A DNA stretch of 19,233 nt from Phycisphaerales bacterium. GTDB taxonomy: Bacteria; Pseudomonadota; Gammaproteobacteria; Competibacterales; Competibacteraceae. Of the stretch, positions 6,899 to 15,106 are shown piece by piece (position 1 is the first letter of the stretch; each line of letters starts with the position of its first letter). Below the pieces are notes generated by a model, which saw only the letters and a list, made by a program, of their open reading frames with translations, searched no databases and was not told where the DNA came from. Both the position numbers and the translations under genes were made by a program. Where the stretch lies: assembly GCA_014879435.1 (NCBI GenBank), contig JACSSB010000253.1, positions 1 to 19,233 of the forward strand, read 5' to 3'.

Positions 6899-8335
6899 TC
6901 AGACCCCGTCTTGATTCTCGGAGGACAGTTGCAGTGCTCCAGACAGGCTATCGAGCGCCTGCGCGTTCTCTTGTACATGCGCTAGTGCCACCATGGCCTG
7001 ATCTCGGCTGATGCCCAGTGTGAGCATAGCTAAGGCTGGCAGGCGATCATTTTCTTCGTGCCCGATCCCAAGGTGATGCAACAGGCGGTTGGCGATCAGC
7101 ACCAGATTGGAATAGGCCGCATGAGGCTGCGTACAGTCTTCGTGGTGGTGCCAGCGCACGGCAGCGATGACCTCCTCAGGCATGGACCATGCCTGCATCA
7201 GCCAGGCGCCGATCTGCCAATGTTCAGCACCCAGAACATAGCGTTCAACCATCTTGATCGGTACATGCCGATTGACCGCCAGAAACCGATTGAACAGAAA
7301 AAAACGGGCTGGGAACACATGACCCAATACGAGGCAACCAAAATTGTGCAGCAGCCCACCCAGGTAGGCTAAGCCCGGCTTGATATCCATCGATTCGGGC
7401 AATAACTTGACCAGTTCATTGACCAAGGAGGCGCAATAAATACTGTGCCGCCAGAAGGCTTGCAGGCCCGCCGGACCGTCAGCCGGAATACGGAACGTCT
7501 GACTCATGCTAGAGCCAAGCAGCAGATTGAGCGTATTGTCGACACCCAGCACTCGGTCGATAGCGGTTTGCAACGAATCGATTGCATCAAGATGGCTGTA
7601 TAGCGGCGAATGTGCCCAATACATCACCTGTGCAGCTAGGCTGGGGTCGTGGCTGACGATGCTGAGGATGTCCCGAGTACTGATGGTCTCATAGGTACGC
7701 AGCAACAGGATCTGTCGCGTGGTTTGCGACATGATCGGCAGTTCGGTGATGGACTCGATCCCTTCCTGCAACCCCATCGGCGTGTAACGGTTGGAGATAC
7801 TGGCTAGGTTTTTCGGGGTGATCGCCTGCTGGTTTAGCAGGGAATCGAGATCACTGATGGGAATTGCAAAATGTTCCCAGCGCGCCTCATCGAGCAAACT
7901 GTGGAAATCGACACCGCGCATACCGATCAAGGTATCGCCACTGCCACCATCGAAGTAGATTTCATCCTCGTCCGCTACCAGCAGACTGTCATCAACCAGA
8001 GCGGAAACACCGAAAGCCTGGGGCAAGGGGGGATAAGAACCTGCCTTGCAACCTTGATTCTGGAAAAAGCTGGCAGTTTGAGCGCCGTGTAAAGGCTCCA
8101 GATCGCGCTGTAATGCGCGACACAGCAAGGAAAAATCCAGGATGTGGCTGCTCGGAAGGATAGCCATTATCAGACCGGATTGATCCTTGAGGAGAACGAC
8201 TCGCATCACTCGCCCAATAGGCAGCTCAAGCCGTGTTGCGACTTGAGCCAGCGTTTCGTTAGCCGGATACGTGATCGTGCGATAAGGTAATTGTCGCTGG
8301 TCCAGGTAGTTCTGCACGATTTCGGGCAGGTTCAT
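6899..8335 (-). CDS. YbaK-like (aminoacyl-tRNA deacylase) and HDOD domain fusion protein
   Basis: 478 residues with two parts. Residues ~1-155 resemble the YbaK/ProX editing domain, which hydrolyses mischarged tRNA. Residues ~195-400 are an HDOD domain (ELPIMSQTTRQILLL, IVSHDPSLAAQVMYWAHSP, GGLLHNFGCLVLGH), a regulatory relative of HD hydrolases found in signalling proteins. The HDOD metal motif is degenerate (HN for HD), normal for the family. In the YbaK part the usual active-site lysine of the V-F-K-T-L stretch appears to be Arg45 in RVMRVVLL, and the G-Y-x-x-G region is altered, so deacylase activity is doubtful and a ligand-sensing role is possible. It is 104 bases downstream of the FtsN-like gene on the same strand and may share the argS transcript. 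The domain pairing is a known architecture in proteobacteria. Its function is unknown. Confidence 0.8.
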   Translation of the reverse strand: MNLPEIVQNYLDQRQLPYRTITYPANETLAQVATRLELPIGRVMRVVLLKDQSGLIMAILPSSHILDFSLLCRALQRDLEPLHGAQTASFFQNQGCKAGSYPPLPQAFGVSALVDDSLLVADEDEIYFDGGSGDTLIGMRGVDFHSLLDEARWEHFAIPISDLDSLLNQQAITPKNLASISNRYTPMGLQEGIESITELPIMSQTTRQILLLRTYETISTRDILSIVSHDPSLAAQVMYWAHSPLYSHLDAIDSLQTAIDRVLGVDNTLNLLLGSSMSQTFRIPADGPAGLQAFWRHSIYCASLVNELVKLLPESMDIKPGLAYLGGLLHNFGCLVLGHVFPARFFLFNRFLAVNRHVPIKMVERYVLGAEHWQIGAWLMQAWSMPEEVIAAVRWHHHEDCTQPHAAYSNLVLIANRLLHHLGIGHEENDRLPALAMLTLGISRDQAMVALAHVQENAQALDSLSGALQLSSENQDGV

Positions 8336-8439
8336 GGCAAAAACTCGGTGACGAAAAAGGTGATGGCCGCTGGATTGCTCAGAGGATTAGGTTTTAAGGA
8401 TAAGAATCAGAAGCATCTTTCAGAAACACAGGAAAGTTA

Positions 8440-8907
8440 TCATGCGTTCCTGAGCATTGTGCGGTTAGCAGCTGCTTGGATCATGAGTGGTGCTATCCGA
8501 TTCTTTTCCGATGGTGCCGGTGGCTCGATCGCTGGTCGTGGCCAGTCAAAGGGCTGGCGCAGCATATTACCTGGATTGGGGATATCCCGCTGAAAATGGA
8601 TCTGCCGTTTAGGCAGCTCGGTATAAAAGTCATATTTCGGTTTGAGTGGTGCGGGTATGGCTTCAGGTCGAACCGGCCTAGCCCTGGCAGCAGCAGCGTG
8701 GTCACTGATCGCTGGTGTGGGCATGCTGGCTGAAGCGGCGGCGGTTGTGGCCGCTTGTTCATCAACCCAATTGCCCTTGACATAAGTCAGCAACCCGCCA
8801 AACAAACCGATCAGCACCAGCGTGACGACCAGCAGACCATGGCGACGCACTGACCGGCGACGGTGTTGCCAGGTCGAGGTGGGTTTATAGTCGCGTCGGA
8901 TACTCAC
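8440..8907 (-). CDS. FtsN-like bitopic membrane protein lacking the SPOR domain
   Basis: 155 residues. A basic cytoplasmic start (MSIRRDYKPTSTWQHRRRSV) is followed by one membrane segment (residues ~24-43), an Ala/Pro-rich periplasmic linker and the motif KYDFYTELPK (91-100). This arrangement, and the place right after argS, match FtsN-type SPOR proteins, where F-D-F-Y-x-x-L-P precedes a linker and a C-terminal peptidoglycan-binding SPOR domain. Here the protein ends about 55 residues after the motif with no SPOR domain, and only about 100 bases remain before the next gene, so no frameshifted SPOR remnant fits. The GTG start at 8907 overlaps the argS stop (ATGTGA) and has GGAGGT just upstream, so translation is probably coupled to argS. 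A role in septal peptidoglycan synthesis is only an inference. Confidence 0.7.
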   Translation of the reverse strand: MSIRRDYKPTSTWQHRRRSVRRHGLLVVTLVLIGLFGGLLTYVKGNWVDEQAATTAAASASMPTPAISDHAAAARARPVRPEAIPAPLKPKYDFYTELPKRQIHFQRDIPNPGNMLRQPFDWPRPAIEPPAPSEKNRIAPLMIQAAANRTMLRNA

Positions 8908-10685
8908 ATGACCTCCGGAGCCGAAACCCCCAGTAGGGAAAGACCGTTTTTAATGACCTGCCGTGTCGCTAGACTCAGATTGAGCCGGGCATCACGCAGT
9001 GCGTCGTCGTCCACCAAGACCCGATGCTCGTTGTAATAAGTGTGGAAGGCATTGGCCAGATCGCGTAGATAGTGCGCCAGCTGATGCGGCTCATGGTTGA
9101 GCGCCGCCATTTCCACCACTTCGGGATAACGCGATAGTGCTACGAGCAAGCTTTCCTCATGCGGTTCAACCAGCAGTGCCAAGTGTGCTTGACCGCGTCC
9201 CAGATCTCGGGAGAGTCCTTTTTCATGCAGCTGTCTCAAGACACTACAAACTCGGGCATGCGAATACTGGATATAGTATACGGGATTATCCTTGGATTGC
9301 GACTTGGCGAGGTCGAGATCGAAGTCCAGATGCTGTTCGCTCTTGCGCATGACGTAAAAAAAACGGGCAGCATCGTTGCCGACTTCTTGGCGCAGCTCGC
9401 GCAAGGTGACAAAATCGCCGGAGCGTGTCGACATCTGGGCCCGTTCGCCGTTGCGGTAGAGAATGGCGAACTGTACCAGTAATACATCCAAACGGTCGGG
9501 ATTCTCTCCCAAAGCCTGCAACGCTGCCTTAACTCGTGGGATGTAACCATGATGGTCAGCGCCCCAGACGTCGATGACCCGGTCGAAGCCACGCTCGAAT
9601 TTTTCTAGATGGTAGGCGATATCCGAAGCGAAATAGGTGGTTTGACCGTTTTCTCGCTGCACCACCCGATCCTTTTCATCACCGAAAGCGCTGGAGCGAA
9701 ACCAAAGCGCTCCTTCCTGTTCGTAGATGTAATTCTGATCGCGCAATCGTTTGATGGTCTTGTTGACCGCACCCTGTTCGGCCAGGGTGAGTTCGGAGTA
9801 CCACTGGTCGTAGATGACCCCAAACTCGCCCAAATCATCGCGAATATCGTCCAGGATGATATTCAAGCCCAGATCGAAGATATAGCGATAACGATGACCA
9901 CCCAACAGAGTACGAGCACGCGCGACTAAGGCATCAATATGTGCTTCCTTATCGCCAGAGACCACTTCTCCCGCTTCATTACGGATTTCATCCGGCGGCA
10001 GATCCGCAAATACCTGTGTCGCTGAGACGACATAGGCGCCGTCATGCTCGGCATAGAGGCGAGTGGCGATGTTGCGCACATAATCGCCCCGATAGCCGTT
10101 GCTGGGAAAGCGAAACCGTTCGCCGCAGTGTTCCAGGTAGCGCAGCCAAATGCTGGTGGCCAAGATGTCCATCTGGCGGCCCGCATCGTTGACATAGTAT
10201 TCGCGATGGACCCGATAACCGACCGCTTCCAACAGATTGGCCACCGTGGCGCCAAATGCCGCACCACGGCCGTGTCCGACGTGAAGGGGTCCGGTGGGAT
10301 TGGCAGAGACGAATTCCACCTGTACGCACCGGTTACCGCCGATGGTGCTGCGACCGAAATGATCACCTTGGTCGAAGATCTCGCCAATCGTCGCGTGATA
10401 GGCCGCCGGTGCCAAAAAGAAATTGATAAAGCCAGGGCCAGCGATTTCCACCTTGGCAACATGAGTGGAAGGTGGCAAGGCAGCTTTGATGCGTTCGGCC
10501 AGATCGCGTGGCTTGCAACGGGCGATCTTGGCCAGGGCTAAGGCGATGGTGCTGGCGAAATCGCCATGTACCCGGTCGCGAGTGCGTTCCAGCGGAATTG
10601 CCGTTGGTACTTCATCCAGCGACAGACCATCCTGCTGCAAGCGATGTAGCGCCTGGGTCAGGAGTGATTGCAGGTGCGTTTTCAA
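8904..10685 (-). CDS. argS: Arginyl-tRNA synthetase
   Basis: 593 residues, a normal ArgRS length. It joins arginine to tRNA-Arg using ATP; ArgRS needs the tRNA to activate the amino acid. The N-terminal Add-1 domain spans ~1-115. The class I signature is VSANPTGPLHVGHGRG with HVGH at 135-138. The degenerate KMSKS region is the typical ArgRS form GERAQMSTRSG. The C-terminal helical anticodon-binding domain ends in LLGVSAPEVM. I place the start at TTG 10685 (MKTHLQSLL): GGAGGT lies six bases upstream and residue 1 matches the family N-terminus; the frame is open 22 codons further back. It begins 28 bases after the DUF294 gene stop and overlaps the FtsN-like gene by 4 bases. Confidence 0.95.
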   Translation of the reverse strand: MKTHLQSLLTQALHRLQQDGLSLDEVPTAIPLERTRDRVHGDFASTIALALAKIARCKPRDLAERIKAALPPSTHVAKVEIAGPGFINFFLAPAAYHATIGEIFDQGDHFGRSTIGGNRCVQVEFVSANPTGPLHVGHGRGAAFGATVANLLEAVGYRVHREYYVNDAGRQMDILATSIWLRYLEHCGERFRFPSNGYRGDYVRNIATRLYAEHDGAYVVSATQVFADLPPDEIRNEAGEVVSGDKEAHIDALVARARTLLGGHRYRYIFDLGLNIILDDIRDDLGEFGVIYDQWYSELTLAEQGAVNKTIKRLRDQNYIYEQEGALWFRSSAFGDEKDRVVQRENGQTTYFASDIAYHLEKFERGFDRVIDVWGADHHGYIPRVKAALQALGENPDRLDVLLVQFAILYRNGERAQMSTRSGDFVTLRELRQEVGNDAARFFYVMRKSEQHLDFDLDLAKSQSKDNPVYYIQYSHARVCSVLRQLHEKGLSRDLGRGQAHLALLVEPHEESLLVALSRYPEVVEMAALNHEPHQLAHYLRDLANAFHTYYNEHRVLVDDDALRDARLNLSLATRQVIKNGLSLLGVSAPEVM

Positions 10686-10713
10686 GCAAAAACCTCCGGC
10701 TAGGGTTCCTCGG

Positions 10714-12606
10714 TCAACTGACCATTCCAAGCTTGAAGTGGTAGGAGACAAACTTTTTGAACTCGTTGACGATCTTGAACGAATCGCGCAACAGTTCCCG
10801 TTCTAGTTTGTTCAGTTCCTTGGGGTTCAGATAATTGTCTTGCGGTTGTCCCTGCTCGATCTTTCTCAGTCCAGCCTGAGTCCGCAGGGCGGAAAGGTAG
10901 GTGAAAGCCTCGCTCAGTTCGGTACCGAAAGACGGTTGAAATAGGTTGCGCTGACTCAGCGCGTTGATCCGTTCCAAGGTGTTGGTTTGTGGTAATCGAT
11001 ATTCCAGCGCCAGACTACGCACGCCATGGACGATGGGAAAGATACCGCCTTTTTTTAAATCCAGTTCGTCACGATTTTTTTCCAGCACGAAATTGGTGAA
11101 AAACCCCAGCGGTGTCTCGAACGCCATGGTGCTCTTGGCGAACTGACTGTAGAAGGAACCATGATTATTGAGCAGGCGATACATGTGGTCCTTAACATGT
11201 CGAAGCAGATTTTCGTCCCCTGCCACAGCGGTAGCATCGCAAAAAATGGCAAATTGCAAAAAGGATTCGTGGGTGGGATGCACGATCCATTGGAACAGTT
11301 CGTTCTTAAATGCTGCGATCGATTTGGTCCAGTAGGGATTGGATACCATGATATTGCCAGGACAGCGTGGGTAACCAAACTCGATCAAGCTTTCGGTGAA
11401 CTCGTGGGTGATCGCATCCAGGGTGGTCGGGTCGATGCTGTCGCGCAGGATCAGCGCGTTATCCTGATCGGTCTTTAGTACCTGTTCCTCACGGCCCTCG
11501 CTGCCCAGCACCAGCAGGCAGGCATTATCCAGCAAATCCGGCGGCGCCAGTAAATCGAATAATTTGCGCAGCAGCTTCTTATTCAGTTCCGACACCAATT
11601 GCATGATATAGCGAATCTTGATGCCCTTGGCGTCGAGATCGCGGATCACGTTGACCAGATCACGACTGGCCCACTGCAGTTCCTCTTTGGATTGTGCCCG
11701 TTCGATTTGCAGGGCGATCAGGTGCGAGTGGTTGGAGAGATAACTCAGCAGATCGATTTGTTCGAGAATGCCGTAAATGGTTTTACCATCGCGGATCACC
11801 AGCCGGTTGATATTGTGGCGGGTCATCCGTAGCAGGGCATTGAACAGAAAATCGTCCGGTTGCATGGCGATCAGTTCATAGCTGGCCAGCGGCCCGATTG
11901 CTTCGTCCACCGACTGCCGCTGGATAATAGCGGCCTCGCGCAGATCGGTGGCCGTAACGATACCGATCTCATTCCCGCGAGTTACCAGCAACGAGTTGGT
12001 TTTATTGGCCTTCATCGCCAGTGCAGCTTGATGGATAGACGTTTCGGCGGCTACAAATCGGGGCGGATGAATATAGGCATCCTGCACCTTGGCGATGGTG
12101 AATGCAGTCAGATCACGAGCTTGGCCACCTTCCCGCAGGGTAGCAACGCGTTGGGAAATCTTCTGATGATAGAAGTCGGCCAGCTGCGGATATGCCTGCA
12201 CGATACGCAAAAACACCGGCCGTGGCATCAACAGACATTCAGTCGGTTCCCTAGCGATAAAGCTATGTTTACTGGTGCCTTCCAGCAGCGCTCGGGCATC
12301 GAAAACATCTTCTTGGCCATAAAACGAAATCACGTAGGTTACAGAGCGCTCATCGGTTTTGCCCGAGTGCGCGTCATTGGCCAAAGTAGCGAGTAAGTGA
12401 GGGTCCTCGTCCACCTCCACTTCCCAGACCGTGCCATCGAGGACCAGATACAGGCAAGCTGGAATTTCACCAGCCTTGAGTAGCACCTCACCGGTTTGGA
12501 AATGACTGGTTGTCAGTTCGCCAATAAGCTGCGCCAATTCCGATTCGGGAATCTGATTAAAGGGGGCAAGGCGCGCGAGGAACGCTTGATGATCCGAGAT
12601 AGTCAC
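10714..12606 (-). CDS. cNMP-binding / CBS pair / DUF294 nucleotidyltransferase-like signalling protein
   Basis: 630 residues with a clear domain series. A cyclic-nucleotide-binding-like domain occupies ~1-155 (FQTGEVLLKAGEIPACLYLV). Two CBS domains span ~175-295 (SLLVTRGNEIGIVTATDLRE; NRLVIRDGKTIYGILEQIDL). A DUF294 GlnD-like nucleotidyltransferase core has GSEGREE at 368-374 and the acidic pair D380/D382 in KTDQDNAL, followed by a helical DUF294 C-terminal domain. The metal-binding motif is intact, so nucleotidyl transfer is possible, but target and ligand are unknown. This family is often encoded beside actP, as here (actP ends 124 bases upstream), which suggests a role in acetate or energy-state signalling. 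GTG 12606 is the assigned start; the ribosome site is weak. argS follows after 28 bases. Confidence 0.85.
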   Translation of the reverse strand: MTISDHQAFLARLAPFNQIPESELAQLIGELTTSHFQTGEVLLKAGEIPACLYLVLDGTVWEVEVDEDPHLLATLANDAHSGKTDERSVTYVISFYGQEDVFDARALLEGTSKHSFIAREPTECLLMPRPVFLRIVQAYPQLADFYHQKISQRVATLREGGQARDLTAFTIAKVQDAYIHPPRFVAAETSIHQAALAMKANKTNSLLVTRGNEIGIVTATDLREAAIIQRQSVDEAIGPLASYELIAMQPDDFLFNALLRMTRHNINRLVIRDGKTIYGILEQIDLLSYLSNHSHLIALQIERAQSKEELQWASRDLVNVIRDLDAKGIKIRYIMQLVSELNKKLLRKLFDLLAPPDLLDNACLLVLGSEGREEQVLKTDQDNALILRDSIDPTTLDAITHEFTESLIEFGYPRCPGNIMVSNPYWTKSIAAFKNELFQWIVHPTHESFLQFAIFCDATAVAGDENLLRHVKDHMYRLLNNHGSFYSQFAKSTMAFETPLGFFTNFVLEKNRDELDLKKGGIFPIVHGVRSLALEYRLPQTNTLERINALSQRNLFQPSFGTELSEAFTYLSALRTQAGLRKIEQGQPQDNYLNPKELNKLERELLRDSFKIVNEFKKFVSYHFKLGMVS

Positions 12607-12635
12607 AGCGCTTCATTCCGAGTGGCCAAATTAAG

Positions 12636-12666
12636 AACCCCTTCGCGGCGCGAACCGGAAGGGGTT
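12636..12666 (-). terminator. Hairpin terminator or attenuator between actP and the DUF294 gene
   Basis: AACCCCTTC and GAAGGGGTT form a perfect 9-bp stem around a 13-base GC-rich loop, 64 bases past the actP stop. On the minus strand it is followed by the moderately T-rich CTTAATTTGG. It probably lowers read-through from actP into the DUF294-argS genes. The tail is weak, so partial termination is more likely than complete. Confidence 0.55.
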
Positions 12667-12730
12667 TAATCTTAACAGGATTCAGCCAGTTCAAGGGTGC
12701 TAGCCCGGCCGACTGAGCCAGCCTAGCCTT

Positions 12731-14410
12731 TTAGTGGCTGGATGCACCTTCAGCGCCGATGCCGGTCTGGCAACGCACATCCTGTGCCTCAAAAGCGGCA
12801 TGTTCCAGTTTGGCGCGTTCGCTGGTATCCAGCATCGAGCCGATCCAGATACCCAGGAAGGCGACAGTCATCGAGATAAACGCCGGGTACTTGTACGGGA
12901 AGATCGGATCACCCAGTTGCAAGATCTCTTTCCATACTGTCGGGCCAATGATCACCAAAGTGGTCGCACTGATCAGACCCAGCCAACCGCCGATCAGAGC
13001 GCCGCGCGTGGTCATTTTGCCGTAGTAGATCGACATCAGCAGGATCGGGAAATTGGCACTGGCCGCCACCGAGAAGGTCAGCGCCACTAGGTAAGCGATG
13101 TTTTGCTTCTCGAAGGCGATACCGAGCAGGATGGCAATGATACCCAGCACCACAGTAGCGATCTTGGACATCCGGATTTCCTGTTGTTCGTTGACGTTGC
13201 CGTGAGCGAACACATTGGCGTACAGATCGTGCGAGATAGCGGATGCGCCCGCCAGAGTCAGACCAGACACCACCGCCAGAATGGTGGCGAAAGCCACGGC
13301 GGAGATGAAGCCGAGCAGCAAATTACCGCCAACTGCCGTCGCTAGGTTAACTGCCGCCATATTTTGGCCGCCCTTGATACCGCCAATTGCAGCAGGATCG
13401 GCGAATTCGGGATGGCCAGTCAGCAGTACGATGGCACCAAAGCCCATCAAGAAGGTGAGAATGTAAAAATAACCGATCCAGCCAGTGGCATAGAACACAG
13501 ACTTGCGGGCTTCGATAGCATTACCCACAGTGAAGAATCGCATCAGGATATGCGGCAAGCCCGCCGTACCGAACATCAACGCCAAACCGAGCGAGATTGC
13601 CTCGATCGGATCGCTCACTAGGGCGCCCGGCCCCATGATCGCATCTTTCTTGGGGTGAATCTCGACCGCCTTCTGGAACATCCGTTCGGGACTCATGGTG
13701 CCATCGGAGGCGAAGTACAGCGCGCCGAAGGCGATGATGGTGGCACCAAACAGCAACAAACCTGCCTTGATGATCTGTACCCAGGTGGTGGCCAGCATGC
13801 CACCGAAAGTAACGTACATGATGATCAGCACGCCGACGATAATGACGGCATAGACGTAATCCAGGCCGAACAGAACCTGAATCAACTTGCCAGCGCCGAC
13901 CATCTGGCCGATCAGGTACAGAACAACCACAACCAGGGCAGCGGTGGCCGCCAAGCTACGCATTGGTACCCGCTCGAAGCGGTAAGAAACCACGTCAGCG
14001 TAGGTATATTTGCCCAGATTGCGCAGCTGTTCGGCGATCAGGAACATGATGATCGGCCAACCCACCAGCCAGCCCACCGAGAAGATCAGCCCGTCATAGC
14101 CGTTCAGGAATACCAGGCCGGAGATACCCAGGAATGAGGCGGCGGACATGTAATCGCCCGCAATCGCCAAGCCATTTTGAAAGCCGGTAATACCGCCGCC
14201 GGCTGCGTAGAAATCCTTGGCAGTCTTGGTGCGCTGTGCTGCCCAGTAGGTGATGCCCAAAGTGGCGGCGACGAAAACCAAGAACATGATGATGGCGGGA
14301 ATATTGAGCGCCTGCTTCTCAACTTGTCCCATATCGCCACCGGCGGCCAAGGCGCTACCAGCAGCGAGGGTTAGGAGGATTGTCGGAAACGTGTATTTCC
14401 AAAGCCTCAT
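12731..14410 (-). CDS. actP: Cation/acetate symporter ActP
   Basis: A 559-residue sodium:solute symporter family protein that takes up acetate and related short-chain carboxylates across the inner membrane. It opens with a signal-peptide-like segment (LLTLAAGSALAAGGD), as in E. coli ActP. The many membrane helices include the SSF signatures AAGGGITGFQNGLAIAGDYM and the GLTLAGASAISHDLYANVFA stretch. The periplasmic loop at ~240-270 (MSPERMFQKAVEIHPKKDAI) is in keeping with ActP homologues. Its ATG overlaps the stop of the upstream DUF485 gene by 4 bases (ATGA), the usual yjcH-actP arrangement, so the two are translationally coupled. acs is not in the window. Confidence 0.93.
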   Translation of the reverse strand: MRLWKYTFPTILLTLAAGSALAAGGDMGQVEKQALNIPAIIMFLVFVAATLGITYWAAQRTKTAKDFYAAGGGITGFQNGLAIAGDYMSAASFLGISGLVFLNGYDGLIFSVGWLVGWPIIMFLIAEQLRNLGKYTYADVVSYRFERVPMRSLAATAALVVVVLYLIGQMVGAGKLIQVLFGLDYVYAVIIVGVLIIMYVTFGGMLATTWVQIIKAGLLLFGATIIAFGALYFASDGTMSPERMFQKAVEIHPKKDAIMGPGALVSDPIEAISLGLALMFGTAGLPHILMRFFTVGNAIEARKSVFYATGWIGYFYILTFLMGFGAIVLLTGHPEFADPAAIGGIKGGQNMAAVNLATAVGGNLLLGFISAVAFATILAVVSGLTLAGASAISHDLYANVFAHGNVNEQQEIRMSKIATVVLGIIAILLGIAFEKQNIAYLVALTFSVAASANFPILLMSIYYGKMTTRGALIGGWLGLISATTLVIIGPTVWKEILQLGDPIFPYKYPAFISMTVAFLGIWIGSMLDTSERAKLEHAAFEAQDVRCQTGIGAEGASSH

Positions 14411-14715
14411 AGCACTTCCTCCTTAATTTCCCGAGTCAGCCGGTCGAAAACAGAGTTAGCCCGCTGGATGTAGATACCCGTCAGGACGAAGGCAGAAACG
14501 ATCACCGCAACGCCGACTGGAATGCCGATCGTCATGGTGGCGCCAGCCCACAGAGGAGTGGCTAGGAGTGGCTTGTCATAGGCGACGACCAGGATGAAGG
14601 CGTAATAGATCACCAGCATCAGAATGGACATACTCCAGGCAAATTTGGAGCGCTTTGATACTAGTTCGTGGTATTTCGGGTTACTTTTTATGGCGTGAAC
14701 TAAATCTTGTTGCAT
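14407..14715 (-). CDS. DUF485 (YjcH-like) small membrane protein
   Basis: 102 residues with two membrane helices (SMSILMLVIYYAFILVVAY and MTIGIPVGVAVIVSAFVLTG) and short charged ends, typical of DUF485/YjcH. The family is nearly always encoded directly before actP and is thought to assist the symporter; its exact role is not known. ATG 14715 (MQQDLVHAIKSNPKYHELV) is chosen because the family begins here and a purine-rich GGGAAAG precedes it. The frame is open to 14886, but that 57-codon extension looks non-coding (Trp/Gly/His mix, no membrane segment). Its stop overlaps the actP start by 4 bases. Confidence 0.88.
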   Translation of the reverse strand: MQQDLVHAIKSNPKYHELVSKRSKFAWSMSILMLVIYYAFILVVAYDKPLLATPLWAGATMTIGIPVGVAVIVSAFVLTGIYIQRANSVFDRLTREIKEEVL

Positions 14716-15106
14716 ATCACTTTCCCATTGGTGCGAGTAAATGACGAGGTTGTCGCGATGAGAGAGGCTGGTGGCTCGCCCATGATCCGGGTAGAAGAGC
14801 CCACCTGATCCAGGGATCTCCCAGACATCAATCCCAATACACCACGTCTTGTAAGGGTTACTCTTGGCTACGGAGAAATCCCGCAAGCACCTGAAAGTCT
14901 AGTTGTATACCGCGCCAAGTAAAGAGTGAAAGGGAGAGTTATTTTTTTCAATTCTTTGAAAACGTTGAAAATCACTTAGAAGAAATAGTCCACCATTAGG
15001 CTTCTTATAAATAATGATTATATTTATATTCATTAATGAATTGATTTATATGGATTAAATCATCATGTAAAGACTGGGGTGCCCCAGCCGGTTTGTAAAA
15101 CGGTAG
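14716..15106 (-). promoter_or_regulatory. Leader and AT-rich promoter region of the DUF485-actP operon
   Basis: A 391-base gap between priA and the DUF485 gene. The part nearest the gene has ordinary GC and a possible leader hairpin at 14770-14805 (arms GGTGGGCTC and GAGCCACC with a bulge, plus an inner CCC/GGG). From about 14930 to 15070 it becomes strongly AT-rich and contains the perfect 14-bp palindrome ATTCATTAATGAAT (15028-15041). A weak TATACA on the minus strand at about 14900-14910 could be a -10 box, but I find no good -35, no sigma-54 element and no clear CRP site. Binding by a repressor or nucleoid protein is plausible; the exact promoter is undetermined. Confidence 0.4.
15074..15087 (-). 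terminator. Weak terminator-like hairpin after priA
   Basis: CTGGGG-TG-CCCCAG is a perfect 6-bp inverted repeat 20 bases after the priA stop. On the minus strand it is followed by TCTTTACATG. The stem is short and the tail has few T residues, so any termination is probably partial. Confidence 0.4.

Noticed and set aside
8476..8783. Open frames on both strands inside the FtsN-like gene that might restore a SPOR domain
   Set aside because: None contains a SPOR-like sequence; the alternate frames are Arg/His/Pro-rich shadows.
12734..14374. Several open frames on the plus strand across the actP gene
   Set aside because: They are antisense to a strongly conserved transporter and their translations (Gln/His/Asp-rich, no motif) look like shadows of codon bias.
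14716..14886. 57-codon N-terminal extension of the DUF485 protein
   Set aside because: The DUF485 family begins at MQQDL; the extension lacks conserved features and overlaps the likely leader.
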